A stretch of 64,000 nucleotides of DNA from Alloacidobacterium dinghuense (GTDB lineage Bacteria; Acidobacteriota; Terriglobia; Terriglobales; Acidobacteriaceae), in the NCBI RefSeq assembly GCF_014274465.1, contig NZ_CP060394.1:744001-808000 (forward strand). Reading direction: 5' to 3'. Every line of letters starts with the position of its first letter. Within the stretch, counting starts at the first letter, position 1. Of the stretch, positions 53,550 to 61,107 are shown piece after piece. The translations under genes and the position numbers were made by a program. The notes under the pieces were generated by a model that was not told the DNA's origin, did no database searches, and was given only the letters and a program-made list of their open reading frames with translations.

Positions 53550-54272
53550 ATGTTGAAGAGAGCAGAGAAGGGAAGAGTTTATCTGGTAGGTGGAGGGCCC
53601 GGCGACCCGGATCTGCTGACGGTGCGCGCTGCCGCTCTGATCCAGTCAGCGGACCTTCTTTTTCACGACGATCTGGTAGCTCCTGAGATCCTGAAACTGG
53701 CGAACAAGCAAGCGACAATTCAGAACGTTGGCAAACGCTGCGGTAGCAAATCCATCACTCAGGAGGGCATTAACGCCCTCCTGATCCGCCACGCACGCGC
53801 AGGTCATAGCGTAGTCCGCCTTAAGATCGGTGATCCCATGCTCTTTGGGCGTGCTGGTGAAGAAATCGACGCGCTGCACCACGCATCCGTCCCGTTTGAA
53901 GTGGTACCGGGAATCACCGCCGCCTTTGCCGCTGCGGCAACCATCCATGCTTCCCTAACGGATCGACGGCTAGCTTCCAAGGTCGTCTTTCTCACTGGCC
54001 ATCGCGCCAGCCCTGAGGATCCCGGCTGGGGGCCACTGCCCACCGATGCGACGCTGGTCATCTACATGCCGGGATCGGACTACGCGAGGCTTAGCGCACA
54101 GATCAGAGCGTCGGGATTCGGTCCGGAAACGCCCAGCATTATCATCTCGAAAGTTGCTACCGCAAAAGAGCAAACCCGGCACACAACTGTAGGCAATTTA
54201 GCCTCTGGCTCCCCGCTGTCCGCACCATGCGTCATCCTTGTAGGAAATGCGCTTGGCAGGAGAAAGAGCTGA
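53550..54272 (+). CDS. cobA: Uroporphyrinogen-III C-methyltransferase
   Basis: A 240-residue SAM-dependent tetrapyrrole methylase that makes precorrin-2, the branch point to sirohaem and cobalamin. It has KGRVYLVGGGPGDPDLLTVR (N-terminal GxGxGDxxLLT motif), LFHDDLVAPEIL, VVRLKIGDPMLFGRAGEEID and PGITAAFAAAATIHASLTDR. It is the short stand-alone form (no CysG N-terminal domain). It starts 17 bp after the phosphatase stop, and no other sirohaem gene is near. QueG in this window is itself a cobalamin user. Confidence 0.93.
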   Translation: MLKRAEKGRVYLVGGGPGDPDLLTVRAAALIQSADLLFHDDLVAPEILKLANKQATIQNVGKRCGSKSITQEGINALLIRHARAGHSVVRLKIGDPMLFGRAGEEIDALHHASVPFEVVPGITAAFAAAATIHASLTDRRLASKVVFLTGHRASPEDPGWGPLPTDATLVIYMPGSDYARLSAQIRASGFGPETPSIIISKVATAKEQTRHTTVGNLASGSPLSAPCVILVGNALGRRKS

Positions 54273-54318
54273 ACGGTTAGTAAGCGAAGTAGTTGTCACT
54301 CCGAAGCCGGGAAAGTGG

Positions 54319-55563
54319 TCATCTGACATGAAACGCCTTCACCACAATGTCATTCGGCTGCTTGCCCGCCGGAAGCAGGGTGAAGAGCGTACCAACGCGA
54401 TTGATTCCGCCCGGCGTTCGGCTCATAACGCGCACGACTGCAACATCGTTTGACCTCGCATCGGCGACAAGCAACAGGTGCCCTTCAGCTGAAAAAGCAA
54501 GCGCGTCCGGTCCATCGCCCACATGGACAGTGTTGATGGTTTTGCCATCGTCGATCGAGTACACCTCAATGGATCCGGTGTTGAATTTGCTGATCCACAA
54601 CGTGGAGTTGTCCGCGCTTACAACTGCGCTCGCTGGATGCGCGCCAACCAGATAAGCCCCGCCCACTTCGTTCGCCTGCGTGGCAATTTCTGAAATTGTG
54701 TCGCTGTCAAAGTTCGAGACAAAAATCTCACCCCCATCCGGCTTCAACGCCAGATGCACTGGCGTCTGGCCCACATCAAGAAAGGTGAGCAAGCGGTCGG
54801 CGTGCTCGATTGCAATCGGACTGTCAGTCCGTGCCAGGCCAACCACCATCACCTGATGCCCACCCGAGCAGGCAACAAACGCCTTCGACGAATCGGGCAG
54901 AATGACCGCATACGTTGCTGCCGGGCATCCGGTGAAAACGCTGCGAACCTTATAGGTCTGCGGGTCAACAACGGTAACGCTTCCGCTCGTTCGATTCGTG
55001 ACGACCAGACTCTTGCCGTCAGGAGAGATGCGCGCCATTCCCGGACCTTCGCCCGCTCCGATCAGTGCAATCTCTCGCCGCCTCGTCAGGTCAATGACCG
55101 ATACATTGTTGGAGCCGGAGTTTGCAACATAACCGCGCTCACCCCTCGCGTCCAGATCAATGAAATACGGCTTGCTGTGAACCGGAATCGTCGCTACAAC
55201 CGCGTTCTTCTGCGCGTCAATGACGCTCACTGAACTACTGTTCGTATTAACGGCGTAAATTTCGTTCTTTACTGGATTGGCTGCGAGTCCCGTAGGATTG
55301 TCACCCACGCGAATCACCCGGTCCTGCCGCAGATTCACCAGGTCGAGAACGGTAACGGTATTGCTGCCGCCGCTGGTTACGTAAGCATATTCGCGGTAAT
55401 CTGCCGGATACTGTGGAAAGTCTCGTCGGCGGCAGGACGCCAGCGGCGCAAGCAGCAAGAGCAGAGAAATGAGACAGGCCCGCTGTTTCTTCGCAAGGTG
55501 AAGACTGCGAACCCTCTCTATCTCATCTGCAGAAAAAGCTGGGTCTGACTGGCCGGATGGCAT
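54319..55563 (-). CDS. YVTN-repeat beta-propeller lipoprotein
   Basis: A 414-residue lipoprotein. The signal region is CLISLLLLLAPLASC, whose final Cys is a lipobox cysteine. The mature part is a seven-bladed YVTN-type propeller: YAYVTSGGSNTVTVLDLVNL, IYAVNTNSSSVSVIDAQKNA, GYVANSGSNNVSVIDLTRRR and similar repeats every 40 or so residues. Such proteins bind ligands or act as surface scaffolds. It begins four bp after the aroF stop and is likely cotranscribed, although no functional link is evident. The exact start is uncertain; the lipobox would fit several. Confidence 0.82.
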   Translation of the reverse strand: MPSGQSDPAFSADEIERVRSLHLAKKQRACLISLLLLLAPLASCRRRDFPQYPADYREYAYVTSGGSNTVTVLDLVNLRQDRVIRVGDNPTGLAANPVKNEIYAVNTNSSSVSVIDAQKNAVVATIPVHSKPYFIDLDARGERGYVANSGSNNVSVIDLTRRREIALIGAGEGPGMARISPDGKSLVVTNRTSGSVTVVDPQTYKVRSVFTGCPAATYAVILPDSSKAFVACSGGHQVMVVGLARTDSPIAIEHADRLLTFLDVGQTPVHLALKPDGGEIFVSNFDSDTISEIATQANEVGGAYLVGAHPASAVVSADNSTLWISKFNTGSIEVYSIDDGKTINTVHVGDGPDALAFSAEGHLLLVADARSNDVAVVRVMSRTPGGINRVGTLFTLLPAGKQPNDIVVKAFHVR

Positions 55564-55567
55564 GCGT

Positions 55568-56626
55568 CTAACGTGAAGCAATGCCTTCCGTGATCTGAAT
55601 GCCACGCGGCACGGTGCGTCCCAGCACTGCCGCAATCTGCGCAGCCTCGTTCATCAACTGCACATATTGCTCAGGGTACAAAGACTGCATGCCATCAGAC
55701 AGAGCCTTGTCCGGCTGGTGATGCACCTCGACGATCAGGCCATCGCATCCCACCGCAACCGCGGCGCGGCCGAGAGGGATGACCTTGTTGCGCTTGCCTG
55801 TGCCGTGGCTTGGATCGACGACGATGGGCAGATGGCTCAGACGCTGGACGGCGGGCACAATGCTCAGGTCGAGCGTATTGCGGGTGTGATCGGCAAAGGT
55901 ACGTACCCCACGCTCGCACAGGATGACCTGATAATTGCCCTCGCTCATAATGTATTCAGCCGCCATGAGAAACTCTTCGAGCGTGGCGGCAATTCCGCGC
56001 TTCAGCAAAACGGGCTTACGCTTCCGGCCTGCCGCCTTCAGCAGGGAATAGTTCTGCATATTACGCGCGCCGATTTGGATCACGTCGGCATATTTGTCGA
56101 CCAGCTCCAGCGCTTCGTTGTCGATGGCTTCTGTAACAATCCGCAGGCCAAATTTGTCGCGAATCTCCGCCATAATCTTGAGCGCTTCTTCGCCTAGCCC
56201 TTGGAACGCATACGGAGAAGTGCGCGGCTTATAGGCTCCGCCGCGAAAGAACTGCGCACCAGCGCTGGCAACCTCCTCGGCCACAGCAAAGGCCTGTTCC
56301 CGCGTTTCAATCGAGCACGGACCAGCGATCATCGCGAAATCGCGGCCGCCGATCGTGGCATTTGTGCCGGGGAAGCGGATAATCGTGTCCTCTTCCTTGA
56401 CCTCGCGGCTCACCAGTTTGTACGGTTTTGAGACTTGAATGACTTCGGCGACGCCGGAAAGATCCTCGATATTGCCGCGGTCGATTTCTCCCTGGTTGCC
56501 GGTGATCCCAATTGCAGTGCGCTGCGCACCAGGCAGAGGATGGGGGCGTAAGCCTAATTGTTCAATCTGTTCGCAGACCGCCTGGATTTCCTCCGGCGTT
56601 GCCTGCGCTTTCATGACCACGAGCAT
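55568..56626 (-). CDS. aroF: 3-deoxy-7-phosphoheptulonate (DAHP) synthase
   Basis: A 352-residue type I-beta DAHP synthase, the first enzyme of the shikimate pathway, condensing PEP and erythrose-4-phosphate. The N-terminal ferredoxin-like regulatory domain ([20 protein letters not shown]) precedes the catalytic barrel, with [35 protein letters not shown] and [19 protein letters not shown] 56626 is the family start, with AAAGGT upstream; a longer frame begins with an unsupported GTG at 56692. It is the only shikimate gene here. A YVTN lipoprotein follows directly. Confidence 0.95.
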   Translation of the reverse strand: MLVVMKAQATPEEIQAVCEQIEQLGLRPHPLPGAQRTAIGITGNQGEIDRGNIEDLSGVAEVIQVSKPYKLVSREVKEEDTIIRFPGTNATIGGRDFAMIAGPCSIETREQAFAVAEEVASAGAQFFRGGAYKPRTSPYAFQGLGEEALKIMAEIRDKFGLRIVTEAIDNEALELVDKYADVIQIGARNMQNYSLLKAAGRKRKPVLLKRGIAATLEEFLMAAEYIMSEGNYQVILCERGVRTFADHTRNTLDLSIVPAVQRLSHLPIVVDPSHGTGKRNKVIPLGRAAVAVGCDGLIVEVHHQPDKALSDGMQSLYPEQYVQLMNEAAQIAAVLGRTVPRGIQITEGIASR

Positions 56627-56786
56627 GGAGACGGACCTTTCTGTAACTTTCAAGTGTATCGACTTCCCCGTTGGGGAAGCAATGAGAGTCACCTGTCCAC
56701 ATTGTTCCGGACCGTTTCACGCGATACCCGGAAGCGCCCCGATTAATAAAATTCGATTCCGCGAAACTTTTTTTCAGAAAATCTGT

Positions 56787-56893
56787 CTTCGCTATGAGAG
56801 AGGCAACACTCCAAAGTGCTCAGCTTCTTCAAATAGCAGTAAACCCTCCTCGGACAACGAGGCTATCGAAAGATAGTCTCGTTGCTTTTTTTT
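56787..56893 (+). ncRNA. Putative small RNA, copy 1, with rho-independent terminator
   Basis: A 107-bp unit starting CTTCGCTATGAGAGAGGCAA. It holds a small stem CACT-CCAA-AGTG (56817 region), an unpaired AAACCCTCCTCGG containing CCTCCT (56845-56850), and a terminator: a 13-bp stem 56855-56867 / 56872-56884 with a GAAA loop and eight T. A second copy starts 128 bp downstream. Both copies keep the start, CCTCCT and terminator pairing while loops differ. No coding frame is conserved between them. Length, layout and terminator fit an independently transcribed small RNA. Confidence 0.7.
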
Positions 56894-56914
56894 CTAGCTC
56901 GCCAGCAGATTAAC

Positions 56915-57021
56915 CTTCGCTATGAGAGAGGCAACACTTTAAAGTGCTCAGCTTCTTCGAATAGCAGCAAACCCTCCTCGGACAACGAGGCTATCGGACG
57001 GTAGCCTCGTTGTTTTTTCTT
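56915..57021 (+). ncRNA. Putative small RNA, copy 2, with rho-independent terminator
   Basis: A 107-bp unit about 91 percent identical to copy 1 (ten differences). Its terminator stem is 56983-56995 / 57000-57012 with a GGAC loop and a T-run at 57013-57018. Two stem positions changed but remain paired (G-T to G-C; T-A to T-G). The small stem is CACT-TTAA-AGTG, and CCTCCT lies at 56973-56978. The duplication with loop drift but preserved pairing argues for function. Promoter boxes are not clear. Confidence 0.7.
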
Positions 57022-57036
57022 CAGCCCCAGCGCAGA

Positions 57037-57576
57037 TTATTCGATGCGCGTCGCCGTCAACTCCACCTGGACCTTTCCTTTGTCCTGAAGATTGTCAGAA
57101 GAAAAGATGATGGTAGGTTTCGTGATTGGAACCAACACGTTGGCGGACCACTTATTCGATCGAATGATTGGCAGCGCGGTTGACTCGGTGGTCGCAGTTG
57201 GCTCGGTGGTTCTAGTTGTGCTGCTGATCTCAGCCGTTACTGAGAGTGCGAGCTTGTTGTCGACTTCCAGCGCGCGCAGGGAATCGATATTCACGCCAAC
57301 GTCGATATATTGCACCTCACCCTTCTCCCGCTCAGTTAAGACCGGAACCTTGTCCCCAATCCTGATCTGCGCGGACGGACCGTTTCCAGTTGCAATAGCA
57401 GTAGCGTAGGTGCGGCTATTGGTAACTTTGCCCGTCTCTCCAACTTCCTGAACGGAGTAGGTGAGCCGGTAGTAGTGTGCGGGACTCTCCACTGTTTTTA
57501 CTTCCTGTTGTGCGGACATATCGATCGGTGCCGCGAAGAGGGCAAGCGCAAAGCAGAGGATGATAATTCGGCGCAT
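57037..57576 (-). CDS. Secreted protein of unknown function
   Basis: A 179-residue protein with a signal peptide (IIILCFALALFAAPIDMSA). The mature part has a beta-rich pattern: YYRLTYSVQEVGETGKVTN, RTYATAIATGNGPSAQIRIG and VPITKPTIIFSSDNLQDKGK. A threonine-rich linker (SSTTRTTEPTATTES) lies in the middle. It starts 14 bp after the anti-sigma-like gene and is likely in the same operon, which makes it a candidate target or effector of the ECF module. No family was recognised. Confidence 0.75.
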   Translation of the reverse strand: MRRIIILCFALALFAAPIDMSAQQEVKTVESPAHYYRLTYSVQEVGETGKVTNSRTYATAIATGNGPSAQIRIGDKVPVLTEREKGEVQYIDVGVNIDSLRALEVDNKLALSVTAEISSTTRTTEPTATTESTALPIIRSNKWSANVLVPITKPTIIFSSDNLQDKGKVQVELTATRIE

Positions 57577-57590
57577 GGTGGCTCCTGTCT

Positions 57591-58127
57591 TTAAGGTTGG
57601 GTATCTGAATCAAGATATGGAATGCTCAGTTCCGCGATATGCAAAGGCTCGTCGAGCTGCGTTCGCGCTTTCGCAACCAATTGCTGGGCCTTCGGCGGTG
57701 CATGCGCTGTGAATTGCATGAGCAACTGCTCCTGCTCGGTTGGAGCCGAAGGGGTAGGGAATTGGTCAAGTTTAGGCAACTCGCGTGGCTTGTGGTGAGC
57801 CGTCCCATGTTGCGCGACCTCCAACTTTGGGGCCGAAGATTGTCTGGGGACGACTACGGGAGTTGAGCTCGATGCAACGGATGGATTGTTTGCGACTTGA
57901 GGCCGAGTCTCAGCTTGCTGCCTGTAGAACAACGCCGCTATCAGGCAGCTAAGCATGGGAACAGCAACAGCGATGCCCAGCCACCAACGATGCTTCCGGC
58001 GTCGGGCCTCCACCGCAGCCATAACTCGCGCCGTCAGCGCCGGGGGATGGCCGCCGTCGCGGGGATCGGCGTAGGTGGCAATCGCCTGCTCCACTTCGGC
58101 TTCGAATTCAGGCGTGTCGAGCGGCAT
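57591..58127 (-). CDS. Putative anti-sigma factor, single-pass membrane protein
   Basis: A 178-residue protein. A cytoplasmic N-terminus of about 46 residues (FEAEVEQAIATYADPRDGGH; RVMAAVEARRRKHRWW) precedes one membrane helix near 48-68 (LGIAVAVPMLSCLIAALFY), and a Pro/Ser-rich periplasmic part follows. It overlaps the ECF sigma gene by 20 bp, the typical place for an anti-sigma factor, though the zinc HxxxCxxC motif is missing. ATG 58127 follows GAGGGAAAG; the longer frame is antisense-like to the sigma coding start and unsupported. Confidence 0.78.
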   Translation of the reverse strand: MPLDTPEFEAEVEQAIATYADPRDGGHPPALTARVMAAVEARRRKHRWWLGIAVAVPMLSCLIAALFYRQQAETRPQVANNPSVASSSTPVVVPRQSSAPKLEVAQHGTAHHKPRELPKLDQFPTPSAPTEQEQLLMQFTAHAPPKAQQLVAKARTQLDEPLHIAELSIPYLDSDTQP

Positions 58128-58632
58128 GGTTCTTTCCCTCCAGCGCAGCCAGCTTTTCCCGTAGCAGTTGGCGCGCGCGGAGCACACGCGTTCGCACTGT
58201 ACCTTCCGGAATCCCGAGAAGCTGCGCAACTTCGGACGAGGTCAACTCTTGAATGGTTGAAAGCGCGAGCGGCTGCCGAAGCTCTTCGGGCAGCCCATCG
58301 ATCAGGCGATGCACTTTCTGTTGCAGGTCGGCGTCGAGCGCGGTCTGCTCTGGGCTGGGGCGGCCGGACTCAATCTCAATTTCGCCCACCTCATGTGCAG
58401 GCTCGTGCTTCGGCAGGTGATCGAGAGCGACTCGCCAGGCCGCGCGGGCCAGATAGGCCTTTTCGTCTCGCATGCCATCCCATGCATTACCGCGGTAGAG
58501 CTTCAAGAACACCTCCTGCACCACGTCCTCGGCATCATGGGAATTACGCAGCACGGCATACGCGACGCGAAAGACAAGGCGGGAGTGGCGCCGGACACAT
58601 TCCGTGAACTTCGCATCATCCCGTTTTGCCAA
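58108..58632 (-). CDS. ECF RNA polymerase sigma factor
   Basis: A 174-residue group 4 sigma factor. Region 2 comprises HSRLVFRVAYAVLRNSHDAE and DVVQEVFLKLYR (residues 15-50); region 4 has LPEELRQPLALSTIQELTSS and EVAQLLGIPEGTVRTRVLRA (about 115-160). It binds core polymerase and redirects it to GAAC/CGTC-type promoters. The TTG start at 58632 has GGGAGAG ten bases upstream. It is followed by an overlapping anti-sigma-like gene and a secreted protein gene. A matching promoter upstream suggests autoregulation. Confidence 0.93.
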   Translation of the reverse strand: MAKRDDAKFTECVRRHSRLVFRVAYAVLRNSHDAEDVVQEVFLKLYRGNAWDGMRDEKAYLARAAWRVALDHLPKHEPAHEVGEIEIESGRPSPEQTALDADLQQKVHRLIDGLPEELRQPLALSTIQELTSSEVAQLLGIPEGTVRTRVLRARQLLREKLAALEGKNHAARHA

Positions 58633-58660
58633 GCTGGCTCAACTCTCCCATTCACACGCA

Positions 58661-58687
58661 AAGACGGTGGAGGCAGGAAGGCTGTTC
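58661..58687 (-). promoter_or_regulatory. Putative ECF-type promoter of the sigma operon
   Basis: On the minus strand GAAC (58684-58687) and CGTC (58663-58666) are 17 bp apart, the usual ECF promoter layout. The predicted start site is about 20-25 bp before the TTG start of the sigma gene, leaving room for its GGGAGAG site. Confidence 0.5.
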
Positions 58688-58729
58688 AGATATTTTTTGA
58701 AATGCTCTGAGTGAATGGCGCCGAAAGAG

Positions 58730-58840
58730 CTAGTTCCGGCCGGATCGCCACTTCAGCGCCACGTAGGCGAAATATCCAAGCTGGATGACCCAGGTGACAG
58801 CATAGGCCAGCACAAGATGGCGATGAAACATTGGATTCAT
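58730..58840 (-). CDS. ccmD: CcmD-like haem-exporter micro-protein
   Basis: A 36-residue open frame beginning five bases after the ccmC stop. Translation gives MNPMFHRHLVLAYAVTWVIQ then LGYFAYVALKWRSGRN, with one helix and a basic tail. CcmD proteins are tiny, follow ccmC, and have exactly this form (WxxxxxGYxxYVxLxxR-like). CcmD helps release the CcmE-haem complex from CcmABC. It is too short for ordinary gene finding. AGGG precedes the ATG. Identification rests on position, length and the LGYFAYV motif. Confidence 0.75.
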   Translation of the reverse strand: MNPMFHRHLVLAYAVTWVIQLGYFAYVALKWRSGRN

Positions 58841-58845
58841 AGTGG

Positions 58846-59550
58846 TTACCCTGCCGCTTCCAGTGCGCGCAGCGCTGCCTGTTGCTCTTTCAGTTGATCA
58901 CGCACAGCGACACCGTAACGGAAGGCGACGAGCATGACGCCCCACGCCAGCCACGCCGCCAGATTCCAAAACACTGCAGGCAACATGCTGGGATCAAGCC
59001 CGGCATTCGGCCCACCGAAGAAAACGGGAGCGGGATGCTGCGTGCGCCACCAGCGCGTCGACATATAGACGATGGGCACATCGGCATAGCCAAAGATCGC
59101 CATCACTGCGGCCAACGTCTGCATCTGCGGGCCTGCGGCAAAGCGTCGCAGCAGCAGATAGGCGACGTAAATGAGGTAAAGGACCAGCGTCGAAGTCAAC
59201 CGCTCATCCCATGTCCACCAGATGCCCCACACCGGCCGCGCCCACAGTGATCCTGTGATCAGCCCGACGGTGCAGAAAACCACGCCCATCTCTGCCGTCG
59301 AAATTGCCAGCGCATCCGCTTTCATGGCTCGAACGGAATTTCTGTTGCGATAGACGAGGTACGCGATCGAAGCCAGAAGATTGATGGCAAAAAAGACGCT
59401 CATTCCGCACCAGGCGGAGACGTGGTAATAGAAAATCCGCTGAATTTCGCCCTGGTTACTGTCCGGAGGGACGACAAACATGGCCACACGAAAACCCTGG
59501 GCGAGTAGGCCGAGCGTGAGAGCAACCCATAGCCAGCGAAACAGCTTCAT
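58846..59550 (-). CDS. ccmC: Haem exporter protein CcmC (cytochrome c maturation)
   Basis: A 234-residue six-helix membrane protein of the HemeHandling (CcmC/CcsA) family that presents haem to CcmE. The tryptophan-rich motif WGIWWTWDERLTS is the signature, and the conserved histidines lie in YYHVSAWCGM and the loop before RWWRTQHP. AAGGATCGGAA precedes ATG 59550. The CcmD-like gene follows; the other ccm genes are not in this window. The ECF sigma operon beyond it seems a separate unit. Confidence 0.92.
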   Translation of the reverse strand: MKLFRWLWVALTLGLLAQGFRVAMFVVPPDSNQGEIQRIFYYHVSAWCGMSVFFAINLLASIAYLVYRNRNSVRAMKADALAISTAEMGVVFCTVGLITGSLWARPVWGIWWTWDERLTSTLVLYLIYVAYLLLRRFAAGPQMQTLAAVMAIFGYADVPIVYMSTRWWRTQHPAPVFFGGPNAGLDPSMLPAVFWNLAAWLAWGVMLVAFRYGVAVRDQLKEQQAALRALEAAG

Positions 59551-59669
59551 TTCCGATCCTTGATGAGGATGATTCCCAACCAGTGTAACGCGTCAGTCGT
59601 CATAAGTCGTTCCGTCTGAAGGAGTCCATCTCTCCACTTTCCAATCGTTACGCAAAGGGAGTACAGTGT

Positions 59670-59879
59670 TTGGCCATGGCAGTGGTTACTCTCATTATCG
59701 GCATTGTTCTTCTTGGTATGGGGCTTCTTGGCCACACCTTTTTTACCCGTACGAAACGCGCATTGCACCCAGATGAGCACAGGGCCCGCAGATGGGTCAT
59801 GACCATCGGGTCGCTGGTAGCAGGTTTATGGCTGGTGGCATTTTCCGCCGCGCAGCTCCTGCACTATTATCGCCAGTAA
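59670..59879 (+). CDS. Small two-helix membrane protein, hypothetical
   Basis: A 69-residue frame with two membrane helices (VVTLIIGIVLLGMGLLGHTF; TIGSLVAGLWLVAFSAAQLL) joined by a charged loop, TRTKRALHPDEHRARRW. The positive-inside pattern is strong. TTG 59670 has AAGGGAG eight bases upstream, while ATG 59676 has it 14 bases away, so the TTG start is favoured. It lies between divergent ccmC and a convergent oxidoreductase and belongs to no family I recognise. Confidence 0.6.
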   Translation: MAMAVVTLIIGIVLLGMGLLGHTFFTRTKRALHPDEHRARRWVMTIGSLVAGLWLVAFSAAQLLHYYRQ

Positions 59880-60000
59880 GCCTGAGCAAGGCGCAAACGG
59901 CATCTTCGCTATACGATTCGTGACGGCGAGCAGGAGCGTCAACCAGCCGTGGGCTTTCTCCAAGAAGACGGCAATGTCTGTGTCTAAGGTCCCGGATGAG

Positions 60001-61056
60001 TCAAGGCTTATTACTGAGGTCGACAGGCAATACGCGTCCCTCGCTGCTGCTTTCGCGCGCCAGTTCGATAAGCCTCGTTGTCCGCCAGGCTTGCTCCGGC
60101 GCAACCACCAGCTTTGCCTTGCCCAGCAGCGCATCGCGAACGTTCGCGTAGATACCGCGATAATCGCCTACCTCGGTTTCGACCCTCTCAGGTGCGGCTC
60201 CTTCCATGTATAACTTGCCCCACGCCTCTTCCGGCTCCTGACCGAAACCAGGCGCATCAAACAGGATGCCACCCTTCAGTTGATCTTCCTGGGGATCCAG
60301 CCCGAACTTCACAAAGCTGCCCTGTGTGCCGTGCAGGGTAAAACGGGCTCCCGGCGCTTTCGTGAGAGTCGAAGCGCGGAGATAAGCAGTAAGCCGCTTA
60401 TAGAACAAAGTAATGTCAAACACATCGTCGACTACGCCATTGTCGCGATCGATCCGCACGGAAGCGAAAATCTTTTCCGGATTACCGAACAGGGTGAGTG
60501 CCTGATCAATTAAGTGTGAACCCAGGTCAAAAAGCGTTCCCCCGCCAGGACCGCCATTCTCGCGCCAGCCCCTGAGTCGCGGTTCAGGCCGGAAACGGTC
60601 AAAATGTGATTCGAACGTGACCAGCCGCCCGAGTAATCCGCTGACCAGCATCTTCTCTACGGTTTTGAAATCGCCATCCCAGCGCCGATTCTGATAGGCG
60701 GTGAGAAGCCGCTTACGTTCGCGCGCCAGCCGAATCAACTGCGCGGCATCATCGGACGTAAGCGCGAACGGCTTGTCGATCACGACATCCCGATCGGCGC
60801 GCAGGCATTGTTCCGCAACCTCAAAGTGGGAAGAACTGGGCGTTCCCACTGCGATGAGCCGAATGCTCTCATCGGCCAGCAATTCCTCGATGGAACGGCA
60901 AATTTTGACCTGAGGATAGGCCTTCGCTGCTTCGTCTCCTGTGCGTTGCACAATCGCTGCAAGCTCGAGCCCAGGGGTTGCGTGGATAACGGCCGCATGA
61001 AAGATGCGGCCAGCAAGACCAAAGCCGATAACGCCGGCACGAATCGTATCTGTCAC
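60001..61056 (-). CDS. Gfo/Idh/MocA-family oxidoreductase
   Basis: A 351-residue NAD(P)-dependent sugar or inositol oxidoreductase. The Rossmann motif is GVIGFGLAGRIFHAAVIH near the N-terminus, followed by VGTPSSSHFEVAEQCL and the catalytic EKP-like motif VVIDKPFALTSDDA with the Lys. The C-terminal substrate domain has GGPGGGTLFDLGSHLIDQA, containing the catalytic His of the family. Substrate unknown; many act on sugar acids or their derivatives. GTG 61056 has AAGGA nine bases upstream. The neighbour is glgX. Confidence 0.9.
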   Translation of the reverse strand: MTDTIRAGVIGFGLAGRIFHAAVIHATPGLELAAIVQRTGDEAAKAYPQVKICRSIEELLADESIRLIAVGTPSSSHFEVAEQCLRADRDVVIDKPFALTSDDAAQLIRLARERKRLLTAYQNRRWDGDFKTVEKMLVSGLLGRLVTFESHFDRFRPEPRLRGWRENGGPGGGTLFDLGSHLIDQALTLFGNPEKIFASVRIDRDNGVVDDVFDITLFYKRLTAYLRASTLTKAPGARFTLHGTQGSFVKFGLDPQEDQLKGGILFDAPGFGQEPEEAWGKLYMEGAAPERVETEVGDYRGIYANVRDALLGKAKLVVAPEQAWRTTRLIELARESSSEGRVLPVDLSNKP

Positions 61057-61107
61057 GGTTGCGAATCCTTGTCAGAGAGGGACGCACCCATTCTCTATCG
61101 AAGCGCG

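Noticed and set aside
56740-56786. Promoter boxes for the small RNA pair
   Set aside because: Sequences just upstream of the two copies do not share a convincing -35/-10 pair, so none was annotated.
56439-56876. 145-codon plus-strand frame running into the small RNA
   Set aside because: Begins antisense to aroF, and the part over the RNA is not conserved in the second copy.
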